Shown: piece by piece, positions 8,669-18,300 of the stretch | Layout: the number at the start of each line of letters is the position of its first letter | Numbering within the stretch: the first letter of the stretch is position 1 | Origin: Planctomycetota bacterium | Lineage (GTDB): Bacteria > Planctomycetota > Phycisphaerae > SM23-33 | Reading direction: 5' to 3' | NCBI GenBank assembly: GCA_009908915.1 | Contig: JAAAOJ010000033.1 | Span: 1-64,000 of the forward strand | DNA length: 64,000 nt | Translations under genes and position numbers: made by a program | Notes under the pieces: model-generated | What the model saw: only the letters and a program-made list of their open reading frames with translations | Told to the model about the DNA's origin: nothing | The model's database searches: none

Positions 8669-11600
8669 CTAGCAGCATGTCACGACGAGGCCGTCGCGAC
8701 TGATCGTAAAGTCGAAGAAGCGGGCGCGGGAATTGGGCGCTTTGGCTTGCAGGTCGGCCCGCAGGTCGGCGGCCGCCCGGGGCGACTTACAGACGATCAG
8801 CAGGAAGCCCCCGCCACCGGCGCCTAGAAGCTTCGCGCCGTAGATGTACGGGGTGATCCGATCCATGATGGCCTGCACCTCGGCATTCGTGGAATTCGGG
8901 TCGAGCGCCTTGTTCTGCTCCCACGCTTCGGCGACGGCGGCTCCGAAGGCGGCCGGGTCGCGCCGGCTCATCGCCTCGGCCGTCCGGCTCGGCAGCGAAC
9001 GGATACGGTCGAGCGTCGCCATGGTCCTCCGTCGGCGGTCAAAATACCCGCCGACGACCTGCTTCAGCACGTTCTTGGCCAGCCGTGTCACGCCGGTGTA
9101 ATACAGCAGCGTGGCCCCGTCGTTGGCACGCGGGGCGAGGACCTCATCCGGCACGTAATGAATGCGCGGGTCGGGCACGAGGCCGGGCTCGGCGGTGATG
9201 ATCTTCGTGCCGTCGATCACGCCGCCGACCTGGTCCTGCCAGCCGCCGCCGGTCGTCAACGCCTGCTCCATCCGCAGCACGCCGTGGAAAATGTCCCGTC
9301 GCGAGAGTTCCTGCCCGGCCAGGCGGCGAACGACAGCCAGGATTACCGCCCCGACGATGCTGCTGGTGCCCAGGCCGCTGCCCTTGGGAATCGCCGCGAG
9401 CGTCGTCAGTTCGATCCCGCCGCCGAAGCGCCCCAGCATGTCCGCCAGGTCGGCCGCGCCGTCCCAGTTCGCCGTCTCCGGCGAGAAGCCGCTGAGCACA
9501 AGCGCCGCCTTGGCCAAAGCGAACTCACCCGTCGCCGATCGGAAATCCGCCAGGTCGTCCAGCGTCGCGATCTCCACCCGTCGGCCGAGGTCGATCGAGG
9601 ACATGCGGATGACCGGCTCGTCGATCACGCGGGCGTAGCAGTGGATCGGTGGCTGGCCGTTGAGGTTGACGGCCGCGTTGATAACCACGCCGCCGTGCTC
9701 GAGGGCATACGGCGGCGTGTCGGTCCAGCCGCCGCCGACGTCCAGGCGGGCCGGCGCGCGGCCCCAGACGATCTCGTCGGATCGCAGGGCGCTGCGCGGG
9801 TGCTCGCGGCGTTTGGGCGTGGAGGTGATGATCCGCCGGCCCATCAGGTCGAACGCGGCGGCCTGCAGTCGACTGGCCCAGGTGGCCAAGGGCAACTCAC
9901 CAAGGGGGGCGATCTCGTTGCGCCCCAGCCAGTCGCGCAGGCCGTCCGGCATGGGGTCGGCCAGTCCGGGCAGCGCCTCGGCCAGCGGGGTAGTGTCGGC
10001 GGCCTCGATCGCAGTCGACAGGGCCGAGCCGAGCGTGTGCAGGATGCGGGAGAAGGCAAAGGCGGCGCCGACGGGTCCGCCCTCGCGGCCGATGGTCCAC
10101 CAGGCATCGCTGAGCAGGGCGGCGGTCCAGTCGGCCCGGCCCGGCGCGTCGAGGCGGGCGAGGATCATCGCCAGGTCATCGGCGGAGAAGTCGCTCTCGG
10201 GGCCGAACGTCCAGTGCAGCGACCGGCGTACCTGCTGGGCGCGGATATCGCCGCGGCGGGCGTGGAAGGCATCGGCGTCGCCCAGAACGGCCATGTCGGC
10301 AAAGCTGAATCGTCGGCGGTCGCGCAGGGCCGCCGTTTGGGTGTCGCTCGCCTCGGCCGGGTTGAACATCCACAGCCAGTCGTCGACTCGCTCGTCGTCG
10401 CCGATCAGCGCAAAGAGCCTCGCGTTCCACAAGGAGCGGTCGGCCGGCGGGATTCCGTCGTCCCAGACGTCGCCGGTGGTCAGGCCGGCCTCGGCCAGCC
10501 AGTCGGCCAGTGGGCGGTTGCACATCGTCGCCCCGTTGTCGAGGGCGGGCTTGATCGGGTCATCGACGCCGTAGCAGCGGACAAAACGCCCGTCGCCGCC
10601 GCCTGCGTCGCGGCCGGGCAGCACGTCCAGGCACATCCCGGCGGGCAGGTCGATGTCGCGGTCGACGTCGGCCCCGACCACCACATTGCGGCCGTTGAGC
10701 GTCAGTTCGGCGTCGATGCGGCAGCCCTCGACCCAGGCCCGCACGTCGGTGACGGCCGAGACCTCGCCGTGAATACTGCCCACGTCCAGCAGCGGTGAGG
10801 GATGGGCCAGGCCCATGTCCATGCGTCGCAGTTCCAGGCCACTGTCGATGATCTGCCGCGTCGTGCCGAAGTGCAGAAACCCGCAGCGGCCGAGGACGTC
10901 CACGTGGAACTCCACCGGCGCGAGTCGGCCGAGCAGGTCGCCGAGCTGGGCTTCGGTCCACGTCGAGCCGCTCGCGCCGGCCTGGGCGGCCAGATGGGCC
11001 AGGTCCACGTCGCTGCCGAGGGCGCAGGCGACCTCCCGGTAGACGTCCAGCCCCTCCTCGGCCACGAGGTCGGCCAGCGGCCCGGCGAGCTGGATCTCGC
11101 CGTCGTCGGCCATTGCGCCGAAGGCCTGAAGAAGCGTCACGGCGGTTTCGGCGTCGAGGCTCATGATGCCGATATCGAGGACGCTCTGGCCGTACTCGTC
11201 GAGCGCGTCGTGGGCGGCCTGGACGTCCGGGGCGGGCTTCTGGAGGAACCGCCGGACCGACCCGTCGGCGTTGGGGCAGTAGACCCCGTGGGTGGCGGCC
11301 TGGGCCGGCGGGGCCGGCGCACCGAGGCCGACAATGCCGGGCCGGTCGAGGCGGACTTCTTCTGGGTCGAAGGCCAGCAACACGTCGCCGCTGGTGATGA
11401 CGGTCTGGCCGCCGTCGCCGTTGCCGGGCGGCAGGGCAAGGTAGGTCGGCAACTGGCGGTCGAAGAGCGTCACGGGCAGGGCGTGGTCGCTCGGCAGGGG
11501 CACCGGCACGAAGATCTTGCCGCACGGCCCGTAGGCGGGCAGGCGTCGCGAGTCGCCGCCGGCATGGACGACCAGTGTCCGCGTGCGGGCGAGGACCTTC

Positions 11601-11848
11601 TGCCACGTGGCCGGGTCGGTCGCGGCCGCCGTGCCGAGTTGATCCTTCAGGACGGCCAGCAGGCAGTAGAGCGTGCTGCCGCCGCTGCCGACGCGCTTGC
11701 CGCCCGGGTCGGGCAGGACGAGGACATTCTCGACACCGCTGAGCAGGCCCAGCCGCCGGCGAACGTCGAGTTGGACGCGATAGGCCTCGGCCTGCGCGTC
11801 GTTGGAGGCGGTCACGATCAGATAGTCCCAGCCGTGTGTCGTTTGCAT
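8669..11848 (-). CDS. fkp: Bifunctional L-fucokinase/GDP-L-fucose pyrophosphorylase
   Basis: 1059 residues from ATG 11848 (a TTG 21 nt upstream is also possible). Residues about 1-600 are the fucose-1-phosphate guanylyltransferase domain, opening with LPDPGGKRVGSGGSTLYCLL. Residues about 680-1059 are a GHMP kinase: GRAPARLDVGGGWTDTPPYA, the ATP loop IPKGSGLGTSSIVGAV and the C-terminal LGAGGGGFLLIV are all intact. The protein salvages free L-fucose first to fucose-1-phosphate and then to GDP-fucose in the cytoplasm, supplying fucosylated surface glycans. Length and domain order match Bacteroides Fkp and plant FKGP. It is monocistronic as far as can be seen, with the divergent histidine kinase at 12137. 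Confidence 0.9.
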   Translation of the reverse strand: MQTTHGWDYLIVTASNDAQAEAYRVQLDVRRRLGLLSGVENVLVLPDPGGKRVGSGGSTLYCLLAVLKDQLGTAAATDPATWQKVLARTRTLVVHAGGDSRRLPAYGPCGKIFVPVPLPSDHALPVTLFDRQLPTYLALPPGNGDGGQTVITSGDVLLAFDPEEVRLDRPGIVGLGAPAPPAQAATHGVYCPNADGSVRRFLQKPAPDVQAAHDALDEYGQSVLDIGIMSLDAETAVTLLQAFGAMADDGEIQLAGPLADLVAEEGLDVYREVACALGSDVDLAHLAAQAGASGSTWTEAQLGDLLGRLAPVEFHVDVLGRCGFLHFGTTRQIIDSGLELRRMDMGLAHPSPLLDVGSIHGEVSAVTDVRAWVEGCRIDAELTLNGRNVVVGADVDRDIDLPAGMCLDVLPGRDAGGGDGRFVRCYGVDDPIKPALDNGATMCNRPLADWLAEAGLTTGDVWDDGIPPADRSLWNARLFALIGDDERVDDWLWMFNPAEASDTQTAALRDRRRFSFADMAVLGDADAFHARRGDIRAQQVRRSLHWTFGPESDFSADDLAMILARLDAPGRADWTAALLSDAWWTIGREGGPVGAAFAFSRILHTLGSALSTAIEAADTTPLAEALPGLADPMPDGLRDWLGRNEIAPLGELPLATWASRLQAAAFDLMGRRIITSTPKRREHPRSALRSDEIVWGRAPARLDVGGGWTDTPPYALEHGGVVINAAVNLNGQPPIHCYARVIDEPVIRMSSIDLGRRVEIATLDDLADFRSATGEFALAKAALVLSGFSPETANWDGAADLADMLGRFGGGIELTTLAAIPKGSGLGTSSIVGAVILAVVRRLAGQELSRRDIFHGVLRMEQALTTGGGWQDQVGGVIDGTKIITAEPGLVPDPRIHYVPDEVLAPRANDGATLLYYTGVTRLAKNVLKQVVGGYFDRRRRTMATLDRIRSLPSRTAEAMSRRDPAAFGAAVAEAWEQNKALDPNSTNAEVQAIMDRITPYIYGAKLLGAGGGGFLLIVCKSPRAAADLRADLQAKAPNSRARFFDFTISRDGLVVTCC

Positions 11849-11952
11849 GGCATGGATAATACCGGGCAACAGCGGTCACGTCCACATCTGTCAACCGGCT
11901 CGGCCGCCAGAACCAGCACGCGACGGCCTCGGCGACGGGGGGCGTCATGCAT

Positions 11953-11984
11953 TGCAGCAGCGATACCTTTCCAAGCGGGCTGCC
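11953..11984 (-). repeat. Solo left end of family-A repeat
   Basis: On the minus strand this reads CAGCCCGCTTGGAAAGG then TATCGCTGCTGC, matching the left end of the full family-A copies at 53975 and 54872 (CCGTTTxGAAAGCTATCGCTGCTGC). It lies in the divergent intergenic region between fkp and the hybrid histidine kinase. The other end of the element is not recognisable here, so this is a truncated or decayed copy. Confidence 0.6.
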
Positions 11985-12136
11985 ATGGACGGATGACCGG
12001 GCTTTGCAGCGTGCTGTCTGACTCGGCTGCCCAAACGTGTTTCACATAGTGCCGGAGAAGTGCCGGAGAGCCGGAATTCTCTTTCTGTTGCCACCGAGTG
12101 GGAAACGGGGTAATTTGTACGGTCGGAGGTACGAAG

Positions 12137-15100
12137 ATGGCCCGGAACCAGCGCGAGAAGAAAGCCCCGTTGGATGACGCGGCGTCTGAAGGTCTGGGCG
12201 CGGGTCTTGACAAAGCCGCTTTCCGTTCCTTCTGCGAAGCGGCGAATGAAGGTATCCTTCTTGCCGAGATTGGCACCAAGCGGCCCCTCTACGCCAATCC
12301 CGCTATCGCTCAGATGTTCGGCTATACGCTGGACGAGATCCAAGACCTCAACATCACCGACCTGCATCCCCCGGACGTTCTTCCCTCGGTCGAACGTGAT
12401 TTTGAGACGCTTCTCAAGGGCGAGTCGGATAAGACTATCCAGCCGTGTTTGCGCAAAGACGGCAGCGTCTTCACAGGGCAGATCCATGCCTGGCCTGTCA
12501 CCGTGGACGGTCGCTCTTGCGCCGTCGGATTTTTCGAGGACATCACCGAGCGCGAGCGGCTGGAGGAGAATCTCAAGGAACGCGTCAAGGAGTTCACGTG
12601 CCTGGAACGCATAGCGGAAGCGGTTGAAAGCACCGAGGGCCTCGAGCGTGTCTTCCAGGTTTCGGTGAATGCTTTGTCCGAGGCTTTTCTTTATGCCGAC
12701 ATTGCCTGCGCTCGAATCACTCTTGAAGATCAGTGTTGGCAGTCAGAACCGTTCAGCGAAACCGAATGGCGTTTGTCGGCGGACCTTAAGGTTCAGGGCG
12801 AGCCAGTCGGTGCAGTGGATGTGTTCTACCAGGACGATCGTCCCGTCAGGGATGAAGGCCCTTTCCTCAACGAAGAACGACGACTGCTCAGCCTTTGCGC
12901 GGAAAGACTTGGACGCATCATCGAACGCCTCTGGGCAAAGGATGAACTCCGCAACAACAAGAAGAGGCTGGAACTCGCGATGGAAGGCGGCGGGCTGGGG
13001 GTATGGGATTGGGATCCGAAAACCGACGAAGTGGTTTACTCCGATCGCTGGGCTCAGATGTTGGAGTACGCGCCCGACGAGGTAAAGCCGAACGTGGAGT
13101 TCTTCAAGCAGCATGTCCATCCGGACGACCTCCCGGCCGTGCTTGAACGGTTAGTCGGGCATGTTGAAGGTCAATTGCCCGTCTACGAGTCCGAACATCG
13201 GATGCGGACAAAATCCGGCACATGGCTGTGGATTCATGATCATGGCAAGGTTGTCCGGCGCGACAGTGACGGACGGCCCGTGCGGGTTGCTGGCGTCATC
13301 AGGGACATCACCAGGCAACACAGGAATAATCTGGAACTTCAGCGTACACAGTTTGTCGTGGACAAGGCCCCAGTCAGTGTGTTCTGGGTCTCACCAGAGG
13401 GAGAGTTTCTGTATGTCAACGAAAAGGCCGCGGAGAGCCTTGGCTACACGCGTGAAGAGCTACTTCAAATGTCTGTCAAAGACCTTGCCTCACCGAAGGC
13501 TGGCACCGAACTAGACGGTTCGTTTTCCCGTCTCCTGGAGGAAGGCGCCCTTGAATCCGACGTGTACCTGCAAAGAAAAGACGGAAGCGACTTCGAAGTG
13601 CTGCTCAAGGTAGTGGCGATCGACGAGAAGCGCTTCATCGGCATCTTTTCGGACATATCAGAGCGAAAGGAGGCCGAACGGGCGCTCGAGCAAAGCGAAT
13701 TGCGTTTCAAGAAGATGCTCTCGGTCATCCCGGACATGTTTTCCATCCACGATCCGGATATGAACATAGTCTACAGCAACTGGAACGGATTCGCTTCTGT
13801 TCCAGAGGAAAAGCGCATCCTCAACACCAAGTGCTATCGCACCTACAGGGGATATGACGACATTTGCCCCGATTGCCGCGCCACGGTGGTTGTTGAAACC
13901 GGACAGCCTCACGAAGAGACCGTCAAATTGCCGGATGGGCGATGGTTCGATATCCGCGTCCTGCCAATCCTTAACGACATGGGGGATTGTGAGTTTGTCG
14001 TCGAATGCGTGCGGGATGTTACTGAACAGATAGAAATCCAGGAGCGCGTTCGTCAGATGGAGAAAATGGACGCCATCGGCAAACTCGCCGGGGGCGTCGC
14101 CCACGATTTCAACAATCAGCTTTCGGCGGTGATGGGCTATGCCGACATGCTGCGGATGAGCCTTGAGGACCCCGAACTCAAAACGTTTGCCGAAAGCATT
14201 CTCATTGCTTCTCGACGGGCCGGCGATCTGACGAAGAAACTGCTGGCCTTCGCTCGCAAAGGGAATTACAAATCCGTTCCGGTGGACATCCACGAGGTCA
14301 TCCATGAGGTGGTAGATATTCTCAATCACAGCGTGAGCAAGAAGATAGACATGCATCAGAGTTTCAAGGCCAATCCTCCGGTGACACTGGGCGACCCGGG
14401 ACAGATTCAGAATGCCTTGCTCAACCTTGCCCTCAATGCCGCCGACGCGATGCCGGATGGCGGAGAACTCATCTTCGAGACATCGGTCAAGCAACTCACC
14501 GAGGACGATGGCCAGGCCTTCTCCTCTGAGATTTCGCCCGGCGCCTATCTACGCGTCTGCGTGACCGACAATGGCGCGGGTATCTCAAAAGAGAACCTGA
14601 ACCACATCTTTGAGCCGTTTTTCACCACGAAGGACGTGGGCAAGGGAACCGGCATGGGGCTGGCCGCGGTCTTCGGGACCGTCAAACAAATGGGTGGCGC
14701 CATTGATGTCTCCAGCGAGGTCGGTCACGGCACGACATTTCGTCTGTACCTTCCCGTCGAAGAACGGGCGGCGGAGCGACGGCAGCCCGGGCGGGACGTG
14801 AGAACCGCACAGCGAAATGCACAGATCCTTGTCATCGACGATGAAGACCTGTTCCGTGACCTCGCGAAGAACCTGCTGACCTCGCTGAATTACCGGGTTC
14901 ACGTGGAGGAGAACGGCAAGGCCGGGGTCGAGTATTTCCGACGGCACTGGAGGGAGGTCGATCTGGTCATCCTTGACATGGTCATGCCCGTCATGGATGG
15001 CCCGGAGACCTATCAGGCCATGAAGGCGATTGACTCCGATGTCCGTGTGCTGCTTGCGTCCGGTTACAGTATCAACGGCATGGCTCAGGAATTGCTCAAC

Positions 15101-15178
15101 CAGGGCGTGCGGGGATTCCTTGAAAAGCCGTTCGAGATTGAAGAGATGTCGACGAAGGTCGCTGATGCACTGTCGTAG
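12137..15178 (+). CDS. Multi-PAS hybrid sensor histidine kinase with C-terminal receiver
   Basis: 1013 residues. ATG 12137 was chosen over an upstream GTG because TCGGAGGTACGAAG gives a strong ribosome site. In order: PAS about 30-145; a GAF-like region about 155-270; PAS about 275-390 (GGGLGVWDWDPKTDEVVYSD); PAS about 395-505; PAS about 515-635 containing C-x9-C-x2-C (KCYRTYRGYDDICPDC); HisKA with the phospho-acceptor H in GGVAHDFNNQLSAVMGYADM; HATPase with N-box NALLNLALNAADAMPDGG and GTGMGLAAV; and a receiver with acidic DDED, phospho-aspartate in VILDMVMPVMDG and Lys in FLEKPF. No membrane segment is present, so it senses cytosolic signals. The HDFNN H-box class usually phosphorylates its own receiver. 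No partner regulator is adjacent. Confidence 0.9.
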   Translation: MARNQREKKAPLDDAASEGLGAGLDKAAFRSFCEAANEGILLAEIGTKRPLYANPAIAQMFGYTLDEIQDLNITDLHPPDVLPSVERDFETLLKGESDKTIQPCLRKDGSVFTGQIHAWPVTVDGRSCAVGFFEDITERERLEENLKERVKEFTCLERIAEAVESTEGLERVFQVSVNALSEAFLYADIACARITLEDQCWQSEPFSETEWRLSADLKVQGEPVGAVDVFYQDDRPVRDEGPFLNEERRLLSLCAERLGRIIERLWAKDELRNNKKRLELAMEGGGLGVWDWDPKTDEVVYSDRWAQMLEYAPDEVKPNVEFFKQHVHPDDLPAVLERLVGHVEGQLPVYESEHRMRTKSGTWLWIHDHGKVVRRDSDGRPVRVAGVIRDITRQHRNNLELQRTQFVVDKAPVSVFWVSPEGEFLYVNEKAAESLGYTREELLQMSVKDLASPKAGTELDGSFSRLLEEGALESDVYLQRKDGSDFEVLLKVVAIDEKRFIGIFSDISERKEAERALEQSELRFKKMLSVIPDMFSIHDPDMNIVYSNWNGFASVPEEKRILNTKCYRTYRGYDDICPDCRATVVVETGQPHEETVKLPDGRWFDIRVLPILNDMGDCEFVVECVRDVTEQIEIQERVRQMEKMDAIGKLAGGVAHDFNNQLSAVMGYADMLRMSLEDPELKTFAESILIASRRAGDLTKKLLAFARKGNYKSVPVDIHEVIHEVVDILNHSVSKKIDMHQSFKANPPVTLGDPGQIQNALLNLALNAADAMPDGGELIFETSVKQLTEDDGQAFSSEISPGAYLRVCVTDNGAGISKENLNHIFEPFFTTKDVGKGTGMGLAAVFGTVKQMGGAIDVSSEVGHGTTFRLYLPVEERAAERRQPGRDVRTAQRNAQILVIDDEDLFRDLAKNLLTSLNYRVHVEENGKAGVEYFRRHWREVDLVILDMVMPVMDGPETYQAMKAIDSDVRVLLASGYSINGMAQELLNQGVRGFLEKPFEIEEMSTKVADALS

Positions 15179-15352
15179 CTGACCGACCCGATGTACATCG
15201 CAAGGGTGCGCAATACAGGACGCATGGCGCAGGGGATAACACGCAATGTCTCGATTTTTCTGCGTTGGCTTGATATTTTCTGGAACGAGCTGGAACTTGA
15301 AAGGGCTGGGTGCGTCACACTGACTGGTAGTCACCATCGCGGGTTGCGATGA

Positions 15353-18300
15353 ATGAAAGGGAGTCTTTTGCTGCGACGGGTGTTTACGGTCTCGGTCCTT
15401 CTGGCTGCGTCGACGCTGGCGACGGGCGATTCGCGCCCGGCCGCCCTCGATGCCGATTCGTCCGGATCGATCGCGCAGGCCTCAGCAAACAGGCCGCCGT
15501 GGGTGCGGGCGCTGCTCCAGCGGTCCCGACTGCTGAAGAATGTACACTTCCAGGTCCCGCGGGGCGTCTACCGCGAGTTTCGCAGACAGCAGCTTGATCC
15601 GTCACCGTCCGGCCCGGTGGGCTACATACCCGCCGCCGCAACGTACGAACTGACCATCGACAGCCAGGGGCGCACATCAGCGGATGTGACACTGACGATC
15701 AACGTCCTTGACGGACACGACGCGGGTAGCATTGCCGTACTGAGTGACAAACTCGTGTGGAAGGATCTTACGGTGCGGACCGCTGGGGGGCCGGCCCGGC
15801 CGATTGATCTGGCCACCGCCGACGGCTTCCTGCAGTACCAGCCGGATCGAGAGGGCGTGGTAGAGCTGAAGGCCCGCACGGACGAGTTCGGTCGCGGCAA
15901 CGCCAACGGCGGGCAGGCCAACTGGCCCGTGCTGCCGACCGTCGTCACGCAGGTCAAGGTCCGCTCCGATGCACCATGGGAGGTGTTTCTTAAACAGCCA
16001 CAACAGCCACAACAGTCACAACAGTCACAACAGTCACAACAGTCACAAAATTCACAAACGACACAGACGTTACGAGAGTCACGGGAGGCCGGCGACGCTT
16101 CGGCTCAGCCGTTGATCGCGCCGGCAGACGGAAAGACCGTCGGTGCGGCCTATGTGCCGAGCCGGCGAGTAATCAGCCTTCACTGGCGCAGGCCTCGCCC
16201 CCACTACCGCCGGCCGGGCAGGTTCCTGGTCTCCGGTCACGTCGCGTGGGACTTCCAGGCCACCGAGCAGAGACTCACCGCTCGGCTGGTGACTACAAAC
16301 ATTGGCGGACCGGTGAGCCGGCTGGAACTGTCACTGCCCGCCGGGGCCGAGAACGTCAGCATCTCCGGGCCGCACGTCCGGGAGGTGCAGGTCACCGCGG
16401 ATCGCGCGACCGTCTACTTCCGCGGCGAGATCAGCGGGCGAACGCTGCTGAATGTCTCACTGCGACGGACGGGCACGGGCGGGCGGACGACACTGAGCGG
16501 CCTCAGCGTTGCCAGCGGCCATTGGACCGGCGGGACGGTGATACTGGCCGACTCTGAGGCCGACCGCGAACTGCTGGCGACCGACGCCTCGGGGCTGACC
16601 CGGCGGACGCTCGTGGGGCTTGCATCATCGGCAAGCAGTCTGGCCTCGGGGGACATCGTCGGTGCCTGGCGGATCACCGGACGACGCTGGTCACTGTCCA
16701 GCGAGTCCGTCACGCTCAGTCAACTCGCCATCCGCGAGTCCATCGCCGATCTCGCCCACTACAAACTGACCGTTCGGCCCGACGGGCGAATGATGACCGT
16801 CGCAACATTCGAGGTCCGCAATCGAACGGGGCAGTACATGACCGTCAGGCTCCCACGCCGCTCGCACGTGCTGCTGGCGCGGGTCAACGAAGAATCCCGC
16901 CCGCTCTCACCGACCGGTCGGGACGATGAATACCTCCTGCCGCTGATCCGCTCCGATGCGTCGATCAAGGGGCTGGTGAGCTTCCCGGTGCAGATCGTCT
17001 ACCTCTCACCGCTGAGAGACTCCGCCGACCAAGGCCGCCTGGCCGTACCGCTGATTGAGATCGATCTACCCATCGCCTATGCCTTCGGCGAGATGCACTG
17101 GCCGAAAGCATGGCAAGTCCGTCGCCTCGCCGGGCCCTTTCAGCGCGTCAACCGCTATTCCAGCCAGACCGCCACGGCCAGCATGGACTACGGCACGGCC
17201 AGCCTGGCCGAAGGCTACGCCGCCGAGGACCGGCTGGCCGCCGCCGAATCCGCCTATGCCAGCGGCGACCCCACGGCCGGCGCAGCGGCCGGCAAGAACG
17301 AAGCCAAACCGGCGGGCACGACCGCGAGGTCCAAGGCGGTCCTGGGCTATATGGGCTATAACTACTGGCGGACCGGCCAGAGCTATTACCGAGAAGGTAA
17401 GTTCGACGATGCCGAACGGGCGCTGAGCAATGCCCGTAAGTTCGCCCCCGACAGAAGCATTCGCACCAATGCCGATCGTCTCCTGTCGAACATCGCTGTT
17501 CTCCGCGGCGAACGAAGCGAGCAGCAGATGGCCGAAGACGACGATAAGAGCAGTCGGGCCCTGGCCAAGGCGCTGCGAAAAGGTGGACAGGCCCGCAATA
17601 TCAACGTGGCGACCCGTCAGTTCGAGGTGCTCGATCGGGGCCGCAAAGCACTGGCGGAGGGCAAGGAGGCACAGGCCCAGCAATACCTGCAACAGGCCGA
17701 GGTCTACAACCGCCGTCTCATCGAACAAGGCGCCGACGTCCGCGAGCAGGACGCCCTGCTCAGCCAGTCCCGCGTCGAGCTCGATCGGCTCAATCGTAAG
17801 CAACTCGATAAGGCCAGGCGACTGTCCCGAAAGGCCCGCGAACTCGAGGAAAAGGGGCAATACGAGGAGGCCCTGAAGGCAGTGAAGCAGGCTCAGCAGG
17901 CCCAGTCGTCAGTGAAAACTGACATCGGTGCGTCGGTTCGCAGTAAGATACAAGCCGGGAATCGTCGGATCGAATCGTCACGAATCCATCGCTCGCAGAC
18001 GCAGGCTCCAGACGAGCCTGGCCAGCCCAACGCCGCGCCCGGGTCCGCCGGCGATCTCGAGCCCCTCGGCGGGTTCAGCGACTTCAAGAGCAAACTGGCT
18101 GCCCAGTCCGCCCGGGCCAGGGCTCTGGACCAGCGGCTGAAAAGACTCGCCCGACAGCTTGGCAAGGACACCGCAGGCATCGACCGGACCGACGGCATCG
18201 AGGACAAGCTGTCGCTTATCGATCGCTACGAAGCCGACCTCACCCGCCGAGACGATGAAATGAATCAGATTCGCCGCCAGCCAGTGCAGGCACAACCAGA

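Noticed and set aside
9158-12049. Long plus-strand open frames opposite fkp
   Set aside because: They are antisense shadows of the high-GC fkp gene, which has full-length homology to known fucokinase/pyrophosphorylase.
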